From positions 1-47,413 of the forward strand of contig JAHELB010000008.1 of NCBI GenBank assembly GCA_024644385.1: a DNA stretch of 47,413 nt. The letters run 5' to 3'. The stretch comes from Nitrosopumilaceae archaeon. Its GTDB lineage: Archaea > Thermoproteota > Nitrososphaeria > Nitrososphaerales > Nitrosopumilaceae. Positions within the stretch are counted from its first letter, which is position 1; each line of letters starts with the position of its first letter. The notes beneath the pieces were generated by a model. The model worked only from the letters and a program-made list of their open reading frames with translations. It was not told where the DNA came from and made no database searches. The translations under genes and the position numbers were made by a program. Of this stretch, positions 31,730 through 40,900 are shown in pieces.

Positions 31730-33367
31730 GTGATTAGAGTAGACCTAGAAAAAATTGAATCTTCATTTATCCCTAGAATAGATAAAAAATGTTCAGTAGC
31801 TAAACATGGAATGGTTTCAACTGCCTTTCCTGATGCAACAAAGGCTGGAGTTGAAATGCTAAAAAAGGGCGGAAATGCAATTGACGCGGCATGTGCGGCA
31901 GCTATTGCCCTTGGTGTATGTGAACCCCAGTCATCTGGTCTTGGAGGTCAATCCCTAGCACTACTACACATTAATGGAAAGACAATTGCTCTGGACGGTT
32001 CTAGTCGTGCCCCATCACTTGCGCACGCCTCATTTTTTGAAAAAAAATCCACTCGATTTGTAGGTTACAAAGCTTCAACTGTTCCAAGCACTCCTGCAAC
32101 AATTGGATATCTTAATGAGCATTATGGAAGATTGGATTGGCCAACCATAATTGAACCTGCCATCAGAATTGCAAAAGGAGGTTATAGAATTACAGAATTA
32201 CAACATAAAATACAGAAACAAAATTTGAACAAATTTCTTCGAGTAAAATCAAGATCAGGTGCTAAATATTTTCTCAAAGATGGGTTGGTACCTTATGACG
32301 TAGGTGATTTGTTTGTACAAGACGATTTGGCTGAACTGCTAAAACACATTAGTTCGTATGGTTATAGAACCTTTTATCATGGAATGATTGCAAAAAAAAT
32401 TAATGACGATATGAGAATAAACGAAGGTTATCTTCATTCAGATGATCTTGCACTAATTCCTGAGCCCATAGAAAGAAAACCACTAACCAGGTCATATCGT
32501 GGTATTCAAATCGTTACTATGCCCCCTCCAACTGCAGGCAGAACCCTACTTCTTGTTTTAATGATATTAAACAATGTTTCTTCGGAATTTATTCAAAGCA
32601 AAAAACCAGACTCTTATCATTTTGTCGCAGAAACTTTTCGAAAAGCTCTTTCTCATAGATCGCAAAGACCATACGATCCAAACACCTATCATCAAACACG
32701 AGATAACACACATCTTAGTACAAATTTTGCAAGGACTCTTGCAGGTTCTGTAAGGAACATAGTTGATCCTTCTCTTCCCTTAGAAGAACCATACAAGGAC
32801 CCCGATGAGACTACACATCTCTCAGTAATGGATGATGAAGGAAATGCAATTGGCATTACTCAATCAATAGAACTTTCTTATGGTTCCAAGGCAGCAGCTG
32901 AAGGTCTAGGATTTTTGTATAATAACTATATGTCCTGCTATGAATTGAAAAATGCCAATCACCCTTTCTATTTACGACCAAATGCAGTCCCTTGGACATC
33001 CGTTTGTCCAACATTGGTAAATTATCAAGACAAACCATTAATGATAGTTGGAAGTCCAGGAAGTTCCAGGATATTTTCAGTAGTTAGTCATTTTCTTTCA
33101 AGAATTATAGATGGAAATAACTCCATTGATATGGCAATGCTGAAGCCCAGGATTCATTGTTCCTTAGATGGGACTATTAGTATAGAGGAGGGTTTTGCAA
33201 ATAACGAAATACCTGCACATTTAGAAAAACTTGGTTATCAAATTGACATAAGGGAAAGATATTCCTTCTTTCTAGGTGCAATCCATGCTGTGCTCAAATC
33301 CCAAACAAGAGAGGGTTTTCAAGGAGTTGCCGAAATAAGGCGTGATGGAAGTGCCGAAGGACTTTAA
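31730..33367 (+). CDS. Gamma-glutamyltransferase-like Ntn hydrolase 1
   Basis: A 545-residue protein with the full GGT fold: KHGMVSTAFPDATKAGVEML, GNAIDAACAAAIALGV, LGGQSLALLH, and the autoprocessing site TTHLSVMDDEGNAIGITQS with predicted nucleophile T361. The oxyanion loop is GSPGSSRIFS. No signal peptide, so cytosolic. Typical GGTs transfer or hydrolyse gamma-glutamyl groups; here the usual glutamate-binding 'REMAP' and 'NNQMDDF' blocks read GSSRAP and NNYMSCY, so the substrate may differ. GTG start. First of three paralogues in 8 kb. Confidence 0.9.
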   Translation: MIRVDLEKIESSFIPRIDKKCSVAKHGMVSTAFPDATKAGVEMLKKGGNAIDAACAAAIALGVCEPQSSGLGGQSLALLHINGKTIALDGSSRAPSLAHASFFEKKSTRFVGYKASTVPSTPATIGYLNEHYGRLDWPTIIEPAIRIAKGGYRITELQHKIQKQNLNKFLRVKSRSGAKYFLKDGLVPYDVGDLFVQDDLAELLKHISSYGYRTFYHGMIAKKINDDMRINEGYLHSDDLALIPEPIERKPLTRSYRGIQIVTMPPPTAGRTLLLVLMILNNVSSEFIQSKKPDSYHFVAETFRKALSHRSQRPYDPNTYHQTRDNTHLSTNFARTLAGSVRNIVDPSLPLEEPYKDPDETTHLSVMDDEGNAIGITQSIELSYGSKAAAEGLGFLYNNYMSCYELKNANHPFYLRPNAVPWTSVCPTLVNYQDKPLMIVGSPGSSRIFSVVSHFLSRIIDGNNSIDMAMLKPRIHCSLDGTISIEEGFANNEIPAHLEKLGYQIDIRERYSFFLGAIHAVLKSQTREGFQGVAEIRRDGSAEGL

Positions 33368-33413
33368 CAGAGGAGCTTGAAATTCACATTAAATATTTTA
33401 TCAGAAATACCAC

Positions 33414-35582
33414 TTATTTTTCTGCACATTTGAACATGACAGATGCCAATAAAGCAGCACGCTCTACAATACTATCATGAATAATGTGTTCCTTGGCAGA
33501 TCTATAGTTGCCTCCTAGGGGACCAAACCCATCTAGAGCGGGTAGTTCTGTTGGAACATTGCTAATATCAGAAGATGTAATTTGGCAGTGTTTTTTAATT
33601 TTTATGTCATGTTTTTTAGCAAGATCTTCAACAAGCGTATAGAATTTGGAATCCGATGGTTCTTCTAAAACTGGAGGTCTAGTTTGAATGTTGTTTATTG
33701 CAACCTCGAGTTTTTTAAAACCTTTTTCTCTTTTTTTCATTATAGTTTGAATTTTAGATTCCAATAATTCTCCTAGTTTTTCTGTTTTGTAGCTACATGT
33801 CAAAGATAAGGTGGCATAGTTTGGTGAATGACCATGTGATCCTTGGGCAATAACAGATGTTGTACTTAACCGATAATCTTTTTCGTCTCTCGAAATTTTT
33901 TCAATTGCGGATAATTTTTTTCCTAATACAGGTATTATTCCATGTATATCTGATGTAGATTGACCATTTTGAGTTGTAAACCTTATTGCATAATCCCTGC
34001 GTCCATAACAAGTAGTAATTATTCCACCATCTATATTCCCTGATTTTAAACCAATTATGTAACGTGATTTTTTAGAATAAAATTCAACAAATTTCTTGCT
34101 AAACCTCCCCCCTAAACTGTCATCCGAGGTAAGGAGAATGCCACATTTAATTTTCCTTAGCTTTTTTGCAAATCGCAGTGAATGGACTGCACCTAACATA
34201 ACTGTCAACCCACCTTTACTTTCAGCTATTCCTGTACCAATAATTTGATCGCCATTTTCATAAAAATTTATCATATCATGTGGTCCATAGTGGGTATCCA
34301 TATGAGAAATTATCAATACATCGTTTTCTTGGTCTGAGTGATTTTGAAAGTAATGGAAATCACCCACGTCCAATTGTTTATGAATATTATCATTAAATCC
34401 TAGATATTTCAATCGTTTAGCAATTTGTGAACCTAACTGGTTTACATTATCAATGTTGTATACATGTGTATTTAGATTTACAAAACCCTTCAAAGTTTCT
34501 TTTAGACTTTGGAGGTGGCCTCTAAGATATGTTCTACTTACAACACGCAATGGTTGGGTCAGGTCAACTTCATCTTCTTTATGTTGGACAGCAGAACCAA
34601 AATATCTAATCACAGCAACATCTAGAATTTTATTGATTAAAGAATCATAGGTATGTCCAGCAGTTTGTGCAGCATAATAAAATGAGCCACCAGTTCCAAG
34701 ACTAGCCATAGAGTTTAATTCAAGAATGTAAAGATTCTCATCTTTATCCATTCGAAAATCAACTCTAGTATAATCATTTAGTCCTAAAGCAGAAAATGCC
34801 TGCATACACATTTGTTTCATTTCTTCTGTTTTTTCTTTTGATAATTTTGCTGGACATGTTTTATCAACACCACCTTTTTTCTTTTTGTCAGAGATAGTTT
34901 GTATTTGATCTGGATTATCTAAATTAATTTCGACAATAGGAAGAACCTCTATGTTAGGACTATTTCCAATTACCCCTACAGCAAATTCACGTCCTGAAAT
35001 GAACTGTTCTACTAAAATGTCTTGTTGGAATTTTTCAATTTGAACTTTAACTGCAGCCCTGAGATCATCCCAATTATCAACAACTTCCATTCCCATGGAG
35101 GTTGATTCTAGTTTTGGTTTTACAATTACAGGAAATATTAAATCATCATATTTGTCCTCAGGGGTTCGGAAGACCCAAAATCCAGGCGTCGGTATTTTAT
35201 TTTTCTGTAAAATAATCTTGGTCATTACCTTATCTTGAACTATTGCATGTCCGGCAGGACCTGAACCTATGTAAGGAATTCCAAGCATTTCCATCATTGC
35301 AGGAACATGTGTGTATCTATTTTGACCCTGTATCCCATATGCCATGTTGAATACCATGCCAGGGTTCTCACCAGCAACTACTTTTGGCATGAATTCTTTC
35401 AATTCATCAGCAAGGTGAATGTCTCCTTCAACAACCTTTACGGTATGACCTCCCTTTTCTAGTGCTCTTGCAACCCTCTCTACAGCTCTTGAACTATAAT
35501 GTTCTTTTGTCGTCATTCCAAATACGTTGATTACATCATTTGGATCTATTGAGGTTTCGTTGTAAATTAAAGCAATTTTCAA
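33414..35582 (-). CDS. ATP-grasp ligase (Ddl-like) fused to M20-like peptidase domain
   Basis: A 722-residue cytosolic two-domain protein. Residues 1-330 are a D-Ala-D-Ala-ligase-like ATP-grasp: MAYGIQGQNRYTHVPAMMEM, IPYIGSGPAGHAIVQDK, VIVKPKLESTSMGME, VEQFISGREFAVGV, and the Mg2+ block YILELNSMASLGTGG (285-299). Residues about 340-722 are M20/ArgE-CPG2-like: SHMDTHYG (H427, D429), GIAESKGG, LLTSDDSLGG, IGLKSGN, KEHIIHDS. Several M20 ligand positions are changed. It is flanked by GGT-like genes on the opposite strand. It likely joins an amino acid to an amine or acid; archaea of this type lack peptidoglycan, so the substrate is not D-Ala-D-Ala for a wall. Confidence 0.85.
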   Translation of the reverse strand: MKIALIYNETSIDPNDVINVFGMTTKEHYSSRAVERVARALEKGGHTVKVVEGDIHLADELKEFMPKVVAGENPGMVFNMAYGIQGQNRYTHVPAMMEMLGIPYIGSGPAGHAIVQDKVMTKIILQKNKIPTPGFWVFRTPEDKYDDLIFPVIVKPKLESTSMGMEVVDNWDDLRAAVKVQIEKFQQDILVEQFISGREFAVGVIGNSPNIEVLPIVEINLDNPDQIQTISDKKKKGGVDKTCPAKLSKEKTEEMKQMCMQAFSALGLNDYTRVDFRMDKDENLYILELNSMASLGTGGSFYYAAQTAGHTYDSLINKILDVAVIRYFGSAVQHKEDEVDLTQPLRVVSRTYLRGHLQSLKETLKGFVNLNTHVYNIDNVNQLGSQIAKRLKYLGFNDNIHKQLDVGDFHYFQNHSDQENDVLIISHMDTHYGPHDMINFYENGDQIIGTGIAESKGGLTVMLGAVHSLRFAKKLRKIKCGILLTSDDSLGGRFSKKFVEFYSKKSRYIIGLKSGNIDGGIITTCYGRRDYAIRFTTQNGQSTSDIHGIIPVLGKKLSAIEKISRDEKDYRLSTTSVIAQGSHGHSPNYATLSLTCSYKTEKLGELLESKIQTIMKKREKGFKKLEVAINNIQTRPPVLEEPSDSKFYTLVEDLAKKHDIKIKKHCQITSSDISNVPTELPALDGFGPLGGNYRSAKEHIIHDSIVERAALLASVMFKCAEK

Positions 35583-35683
35583 AACTTTGATTATTAAAAC
35601 ACGGTCAGATTATTAAACATATTTAATTTGGTTGATTTTTTTGTTCCTGCTGTTCTCAAAGACTGCATGAAAGTTAATTATTT

Positions 35684-37372
35684 TTGTTTGATAAAATTTA
35701 CTTATTATATAGAGATTCTCTAAAACCCACAGGTGAGGTTATTTTAAACATTAGTTCAATAGAAAAAACATTCAAACCAACTTCAGATCACAAAGGTGCC
35801 GTTGCAAAACATGGGATGGTTGCATCTGCGTTTCCCGATGCCACAAAGGCTGGATTAGAGATGCTAAAAAAAGATGGAAACGCAGTTGATGCTGCATGTG
35901 CTACGGCTCTTGCACTGGGTGTTTGTGAACCACAAGCATCAGGGATTGGAGGACAATCATATGCAATTCTAAATTTTGAAGGAAAAGTTTTTTGTGTGGA
36001 TGGTTCAAGTCGTGCACCATCAAAGGCTAATTCTAATACAATGAGGAAAAAGCAGGATAGAGTTTTGGGTTATCGTGCCTCAACAGTTCCAAGTACGCTG
36101 GCACTCATTGGCTTTCTGAACAAACGTTATGGGAGATTAGATTGGTCAACTATAGTAAAGCCTTCTATTAGAATTGCAAAAAGAGGCTACAAGATCACAA
36201 AACTACAACATGATTCCCAAGTTAACAAGTTAGAAGATTTTTTGAAAATTAAATCTCAATCGGGTGCAAAATACTTTCTAAAGGACGGGGAGGTTCCATA
36301 TGATATTGGAGATCGTTTTATCCAAGAAGACTTAGCTCATACTCTTTCTCATATATCTAAAAATGGTTGGAATTCGTTTTACCGTGGTATGATAGCAAAT
36401 CAAATTGATAAAGATATGACAAACAACAATGGACTTTTACGTGCTGAAGACTTGTCACTAATTCCTGAACCAATCGTAAGAAAACCTTTACACAGAAATT
36501 ACAGAGGAGTTAGCGTTTTTGTACCTCCGCCACCTACTGCAGGTGCAACATTGTTGCTAGTCCTTATGATGATGAGTCATTTTCCTTCAAAGTTTTTAAC
36601 GGGGACAAATTTGGAGTCATTTCATTTTATGTCAGAAATATATAGAAAAGCTTTTTTGCACAGAACACAAAGACCATTTGATCCAGATACTTATCATCAA
36701 ACCACAGATGAAAATCATTTGTCTAGACATTTTGCATATTCACTTGCAAAATCGATAAGAAATACAGTTGATCCCACCTTACCACTAAAAAATCCAGAAC
36801 AAATTGAAGATACAACTCATCTTTCTGTAATGGATGATGAGGGAAATGCAGTGGGAATTACACAATCTATTGAATTAGTATATGGTTCCAAAGTAGCAGC
36901 TGATGATCTTGGATTTTTGTATAATAATTACATGGCAGCATATGAATATGAAAACGTAAATCATCCTTATTTTATGAGACCCAACACGGTACCATGGACC
37001 TCTGTGTCTCCAGCTATTTTGTTTAATAATAATAAACTGTGGATGGTGGTTGGCAGTCCTGGAAGTGAAAGAATATTTTCCACCGTAGGTGGGTTTCTTT
37101 CTGCAGTTATCGATAACGACATGGATATTAGAAAAGCAATGCTAAAACCTAGATTTCATTGTTCTATAGGGGGAACAATCAGTCTTGAGGCAGAACGTTT
37201 TGATCCAAAAATTATAGAGTATTTGGATAAACTAACTTACAAGGTACAACATAAGGAGCCGTTTGCATTTTACCATGGAGCGATTCATGCTGTAATGAAA
37301 TGCCAGAGTATGGATGGATTTCAGGGAGTGGCCGAAGCAAGACGCGATGGAACTGCAGGAGGAGTGAATTGA
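35684..37372 (+). CDS. Gamma-glutamyltransferase-like Ntn hydrolase 2
   Basis: Up to 562 residues from the TTG at 35684. The paralogues begin MLNLEKIEKSF or VDLEKIESSF, aligning with ILNISSIEKTF that starts at codon ATT 35741, 19 codons downstream and behind AGGTGAGG. The true start may therefore be a non-canonical ATT. Conserved GGT features: KHGMVASAFPDATKAGLEML, GIGGQSYAILN, DGSSRAPS, autoprocessing TTHLSVMDDEGNAVGITQS, oxyanion loop GSPGSERIFS, lid NNYMAAYE without the Asp pair. Cytosolic. Its TGA overlaps the next gene's TTG, so it is co-translated with the FGase-like enzyme. Confidence 0.88.
   Translation: MFDKIYLLYRDSLKPTGEVILNISSIEKTFKPTSDHKGAVAKHGMVASAFPDATKAGLEMLKKDGNAVDAACATALALGVCEPQASGIGGQSYAILNFEGKVFCVDGSSRAPSKANSNTMRKKQDRVLGYRASTVPSTLALIGFLNKRYGRLDWSTIVKPSIRIAKRGYKITKLQHDSQVNKLEDFLKIKSQSGAKYFLKDGEVPYDIGDRFIQEDLAHTLSHISKNGWNSFYRGMIANQIDKDMTNNNGLLRAEDLSLIPEPIVRKPLHRNYRGVSVFVPPPPTAGATLLLVLMMMSHFPSKFLTGTNLESFHFMSEIYRKAFLHRTQRPFDPDTYHQTTDENHLSRHFAYSLAKSIRNTVDPTLPLKNPEQIEDTTHLSVMDDEGNAVGITQSIELVYGSKVAADDLGFLYNNYMAAYEYENVNHPYFMRPNTVPWTSVSPAILFNNNKLWMVVGSPGSERIFSTVGGFLSAVIDNDMDIRKAMLKPRFHCSIGGTISLEAERFDPKIIEYLDKLTYKVQHKEPFAFYHGAIHAVMKCQSMDGFQGVAEARRDGTAGGVN
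35702..35711 (+). promoter_or_regulatory. TATA box candidate inside GGT-like 2 5' region
   Basis: TTATTATATA lies 30-39 bases before codon ATT 35741. If used, the transcript begins near 35732, after the apparent upstream TTG start, making the annotated N-terminal extension untranslated. Confidence 0.35.
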
Positions 37373-38139
37373 CAAAATTACCTGTTTTGTTATCTATTCC
37401 TCATGGTGGAACTCAGAGACCTCCTGAACTTGATAGCCATTTGTCTATAACTGATAAAGATTTGTTTGATGACTCTGATCCTTTTGTAATGGAATTATAC
37501 GATTTAGGCCAAAAGGTAGAAGGCGTAGTTAAAACAAACATTGCCAGATCTTTTGTTGATCTTAATAGATCATTGCAAGACCTCCCCCCACAAAATCCAG
37601 ATGGTCTGATAAAAAGTTCCACATGCTATCAAAAACCTATCTACAAAAAAGGACATGAACCTGATGAATCTTTGACAAATGTTCTAATTGAGATGTATTA
37701 CAAACCATATCACCGATCAATTCAAAAGAGTATTCACGATCTAGATTTACAACTTTGTTTGGATTGTCATTCTATGGCTTCTGTAGCTCCAAACATTTCC
37801 CCTGATGGAGGAAAAAAGAAACGACCACAGTTTTGTTTGTCAAACCAAGATGGCAAAACTTGTTCACAAGAAATGTTAGAACTTTTAACGTCATGCATCT
37901 CGGAATCATTTGAGATTGACAAAAAAGATATTTTCCAAAACAACCCCTTTCATGGAGGATATATTACCAAAACTTATGGAAACAATCCGATTCCTTGGAT
38001 TCAAATTGAGATGAATCGAGACATGTATCTATCCAAATCATGGTTTGATGATGTCACTTTATCAATAGATTCCTCTCGTCTTAGGCAGTTGAACAAACAA
38101 TTCGAGGATTCCCTAAATCTATTTTTTTCAAATTTATAA
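37369..38139 (+). CDS. N-formylglutamate amidohydrolase-like (FGase family)
   Basis: A 256-residue enzyme of the HutG-type FGase family (zinc amidohydrolase). Motifs: LLSIPHGGTQRPPEL (IPHGG, about 8-14), NIARSFVDLNRS, LCLDCHSMAS (metal/active His), NPFHGGYITKTYGNNP, IPWIQIEMNRDMYL. Family members release formate from N-formylglutamate or cleave similar acylated amino acids. The TTG at 37369 overlaps the GGT-like 2 stop (TTGA), so the two share a messenger. No histidine-degradation genes are near, arguing against a Hut role. Its 3' end overlaps GGT-like 3 by 6 bases. Confidence 0.87.
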   Translation: MTKLPVLLSIPHGGTQRPPELDSHLSITDKDLFDDSDPFVMELYDLGQKVEGVVKTNIARSFVDLNRSLQDLPPQNPDGLIKSSTCYQKPIYKKGHEPDESLTNVLIEMYYKPYHRSIQKSIHDLDLQLCLDCHSMASVAPNISPDGGKKKRPQFCLSNQDGKTCSQEMLELLTSCISESFEIDKKDIFQNNPFHGGYITKTYGNNPIPWIQIEMNRDMYLSKSWFDDVTLSIDSSRLRQLNKQFEDSLNLFFSNL

Positions 38140-39762
38140 TCCCACCGCTATTCCATCGCGTCTAATTTCTGCCATTCCTTGAAATCCTTTGGAACTTTGT
38201 TTTTTAATTACAGCATGAATAGCTCCATGGAAATACGAGTATGGTTCCTTTAGTTCAATTTTGTATCCCAACTCAGCCAAATATGGGACTATATTACCAT
38301 CGAATCGATCCCTTTCAAGAGAAACTATTCCATCCACGGAACAATGTATTCGAGGTTTATCCATCGCTTCATTTGGACTAGAGCCAGAATCTACAATAGA
38401 GGATATGAATTGGGCAATAACAGTAGGAATTCGGTCACTTCCAGGCGTACCAAGAGTCATCCACGGGTTTTTTTTATTAAAAATTATTGCAGGAGCAACT
38501 GATGTCCAAGGAGTGGTATTTGGTCGTAAATAATGTGGGTAGTTGATATTTTCAAATTCAAATGAGGACATGTAGCTATTGAATAAAAACCCCAAACCTT
38601 CAGCTGCTACTTTGGAACCATATACTAATTCAATAGATTGTGTAATTCCCACTGCATTTCCCTCATCATCCATTACAGAAAGATGAGTTGTATCTTCGTC
38701 GTGGAATTTTATTTTATTCGTAGGATTGAGTTTAATACCATCGATTATAGACTCGGATAAATGTTTGAGAAAAGTTTTGTCATGCAGTAACTTGTCATCA
38801 AATTGTTTGTATGTAGATACATCATAGGGGCGCTGGGTTCTAAAAGCAAGTGATCTCTTGAATGTTTCAACCAAATAATGATAAAATTCTTCTTTTTTAT
38901 TTTTAATAATACTTAATGGAAGTTGGTTTAACAGCATCAAAATCAACAACAATATTCTTCCAACTGCAGGAGGAGGAAATGTTTTAACAATTAAGTTTCT
39001 ATATCTTCCGACCAATGGTTCACGTTCAATTATTTTTGGAATCATTACCAAGTCGTCCTCGCGGAGTAGACCCTTATTTGTTCTCATATCGGCATCAATA
39101 ATTTTGGGAATTTTCCCATGATAGAATGATTTGTATCCATTGTCAGCTAGGTATAACAGCATTTCTGCTAAATCCTCTTGGACAAAAAGATCTTTTGGCT
39201 CGTAAGGAATAATTCCCTCTTTAAGAAAATATTTTGCTCCAGATTTTGATTCGATTTTTGTAAAATTATCTAGTTCACGTTGTTGAAGATCATGTTGTAG
39301 TTGTGTAATCCGGTATCCTTTTTTAGCAATTTTTATTGCGGGTTTGATAATATCAGCCCATTCAAGATTTCCATATTTCTCATTCAAAAATCCCATTACT
39401 GCGACCGTGCTTGGGACTGTTGTGGCTTTGTAACCCAACGACCTGTGCATTTCTATTTTAAATCTACTAGGAACTGCCAAAGAGGGGGATCTAGTAGAAC
39501 CATCTATGCAAATTGTTTTCCCATCAACATGAATAATTCCCATGGATTGTCCTCCAATACCAGAGGCTTGGGGCTCACATACTCCTAATGCCAAGGCAGT
39601 TGCACAGGCAGCATCAACTGCATTTCCGCCTTTTTTTAGCATTTCAACTCCAGCCTTTGAGGCGTTTGGGAATGCTGATGATACCATTCCTTTTTTTGAT
39701 TCTGAAAATTTTTGGTCTTTACTGGCTTGAAAAGATTTTTCGATCTTTTCTAAATTTAGCAT
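38134..39762 (-). CDS. Gamma-glutamyltransferase-like Ntn hydrolase 3
   Basis: A 542-residue paralogue, ATG start (MLNLEKIEKSF). Key sites: SKKGMVSSAFPNASKAGVEM, GIGGQSMGIIHV, DGSTRSPS, autoprocessing TTHLSVMDDEGNAVGITQS, oxyanion GTPGSDRIPT, lid NSYMSSFE. It lacks a signal peptide. It is convergent with the FGase-like gene and shares a 6-base tail overlap. Likely maturation is self-cleavage before the first Thr of TTH into large and small chains. Substrate unknown. Confidence 0.9.
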   Translation of the reverse strand: MLNLEKIEKSFQASKDQKFSESKKGMVSSAFPNASKAGVEMLKKGGNAVDAACATALALGVCEPQASGIGGQSMGIIHVDGKTICIDGSTRSPSLAVPSRFKIEMHRSLGYKATTVPSTVAVMGFLNEKYGNLEWADIIKPAIKIAKKGYRITQLQHDLQQRELDNFTKIESKSGAKYFLKEGIIPYEPKDLFVQEDLAEMLLYLADNGYKSFYHGKIPKIIDADMRTNKGLLREDDLVMIPKIIEREPLVGRYRNLIVKTFPPPAVGRILLLILMLLNQLPLSIIKNKKEEFYHYLVETFKRSLAFRTQRPYDVSTYKQFDDKLLHDKTFLKHLSESIIDGIKLNPTNKIKFHDEDTTHLSVMDDEGNAVGITQSIELVYGSKVAAEGLGFLFNSYMSSFEFENINYPHYLRPNTTPWTSVAPAIIFNKKNPWMTLGTPGSDRIPTVIAQFISSIVDSGSSPNEAMDKPRIHCSVDGIVSLERDRFDGNIVPYLAELGYKIELKEPYSYFHGAIHAVIKKQSSKGFQGMAEIRRDGIAVGL

Positions 39763-39907
39763 CTCATTTTTCTCTAAATTATCAATTAATAAAAGTGATA
39801 TTGCAATGAAAAAATCAGAAATTTTCCAAAAAGGTTGACCCTTTAACTAAATTTTAAAGGGGTGTAATTGCAGTAAATCCTTTATCAATTAATTTTTGGA
39901 AAAAACA

Positions 39908-40900
39908 TCACCGTTCTACCTCACCGACGATATCTCCTACAATTTCTTCCAACAGATCCTCGATTGTGATAAGCCCTTCTAATTTCTCATCTTTATTTTG
40001 GACAATCGCCATATGTGTAACATTTTTTTTAAGTTCAATGAGCAAATCACTAACCTTTTCGTCGGAGTAAACAAAAAAAGGTTTCCTGGCAAGCTTACTG
40101 ATTCTAGTTTTTGAATATTGTTTTTCAGGCAATCTTGCAATATCCCAAATATGTAAAATCCCAATTATGTTTTCAGTAGATTGTAAATAAACAGGTATTC
40201 TAGAAAATCCTTTTTCTTTTATTTGTGAAAACACATTAGAAAGTAAACTGTTGCCATCTAGAGAAAAAATATCTTTTTTTAGAGTCATTAGGTCTAAAAT
40301 TGGTTTATCGTTAAATTCAAGCACGTTGTGCACTAGTTTGTGTTCTTCTTGTTCAATAGCCTTTTCGGATAATCCTAAATCGATTACTTCTTTGATATCT
40401 TCTTCAGTGATGGGTTTGGGATATGAATATCCTCCCACAAACTTTAAAAATAATTTTGTAATATGTTCTAAAAATAATACAAACGGATACATTACATAAG
40501 TAAATACCAACAGAAAATTGCTTAAGCGTAGGGCTACTTTTTCAGATTGAATATTGGAATAAGTCTTTGGTAATATTTCTCCAAAAATCAAAATTACGAA
40601 AGTCATTACTCCAATAGCAATTCCAACTCCTTGATTTCCTAATAATTTGATAGCAACATCTGCTGCCAAAACAGAGGACGCTACATTAACCAAAGTATTT
40701 CCTAGGTTTACACTGGAGGTCATTCTACTTGGGTTTGATTTTAATTTGTAAAGGGAAGTAGAACCACGTATCTTTTTGCGATAAAGTCTCATTACCCTTG
40801 ATCTTCTTATACCTACTATTGCAATTTCAAGTCCGCTAAAAAGTGCATAAAATCCAATAAGTACCACTATGGCTATAATTTCGATTTCAACGAATTGCAA
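39908..40900 (-). CDS. CNNM-like membrane protein (DUF21-CBS), copy 2, no CorC domain
   Basis: A 330-residue protein resembling 27538-28785: DUF21 (ALFSGLEIAIVGIR, VNLGNTLVNVASS, LIFGEILPKTYSN), then a CBS pair (GFSRIPVYLQSTENIIGILHIWD, MAIVQNKDEKLEGLITIEDLLEE). It stops at VGDIVGEVER, lacking the about 75-residue CorC_HlyC domain of copy 1. The CBS region is more diverged. TTG start. Probably transport or regulation of divalent cations; a regulator role for the truncated form is possible. Confidence 0.88.
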   Translation of the reverse strand: MQFVEIEIIAIVVLIGFYALFSGLEIAIVGIRRSRVMRLYRKKIRGSTSLYKLKSNPSRMTSSVNLGNTLVNVASSVLAADVAIKLLGNQGVGIAIGVMTFVILIFGEILPKTYSNIQSEKVALRLSNFLLVFTYVMYPFVLFLEHITKLFLKFVGGYSYPKPITEEDIKEVIDLGLSEKAIEQEEHKLVHNVLEFNDKPILDLMTLKKDIFSLDGNSLLSNVFSQIKEKGFSRIPVYLQSTENIIGILHIWDIARLPEKQYSKTRISKLARKPFFVYSDEKVSDLLIELKKNVTHMAIVQNKDEKLEGLITIEDLLEEIVGDIVGEVER

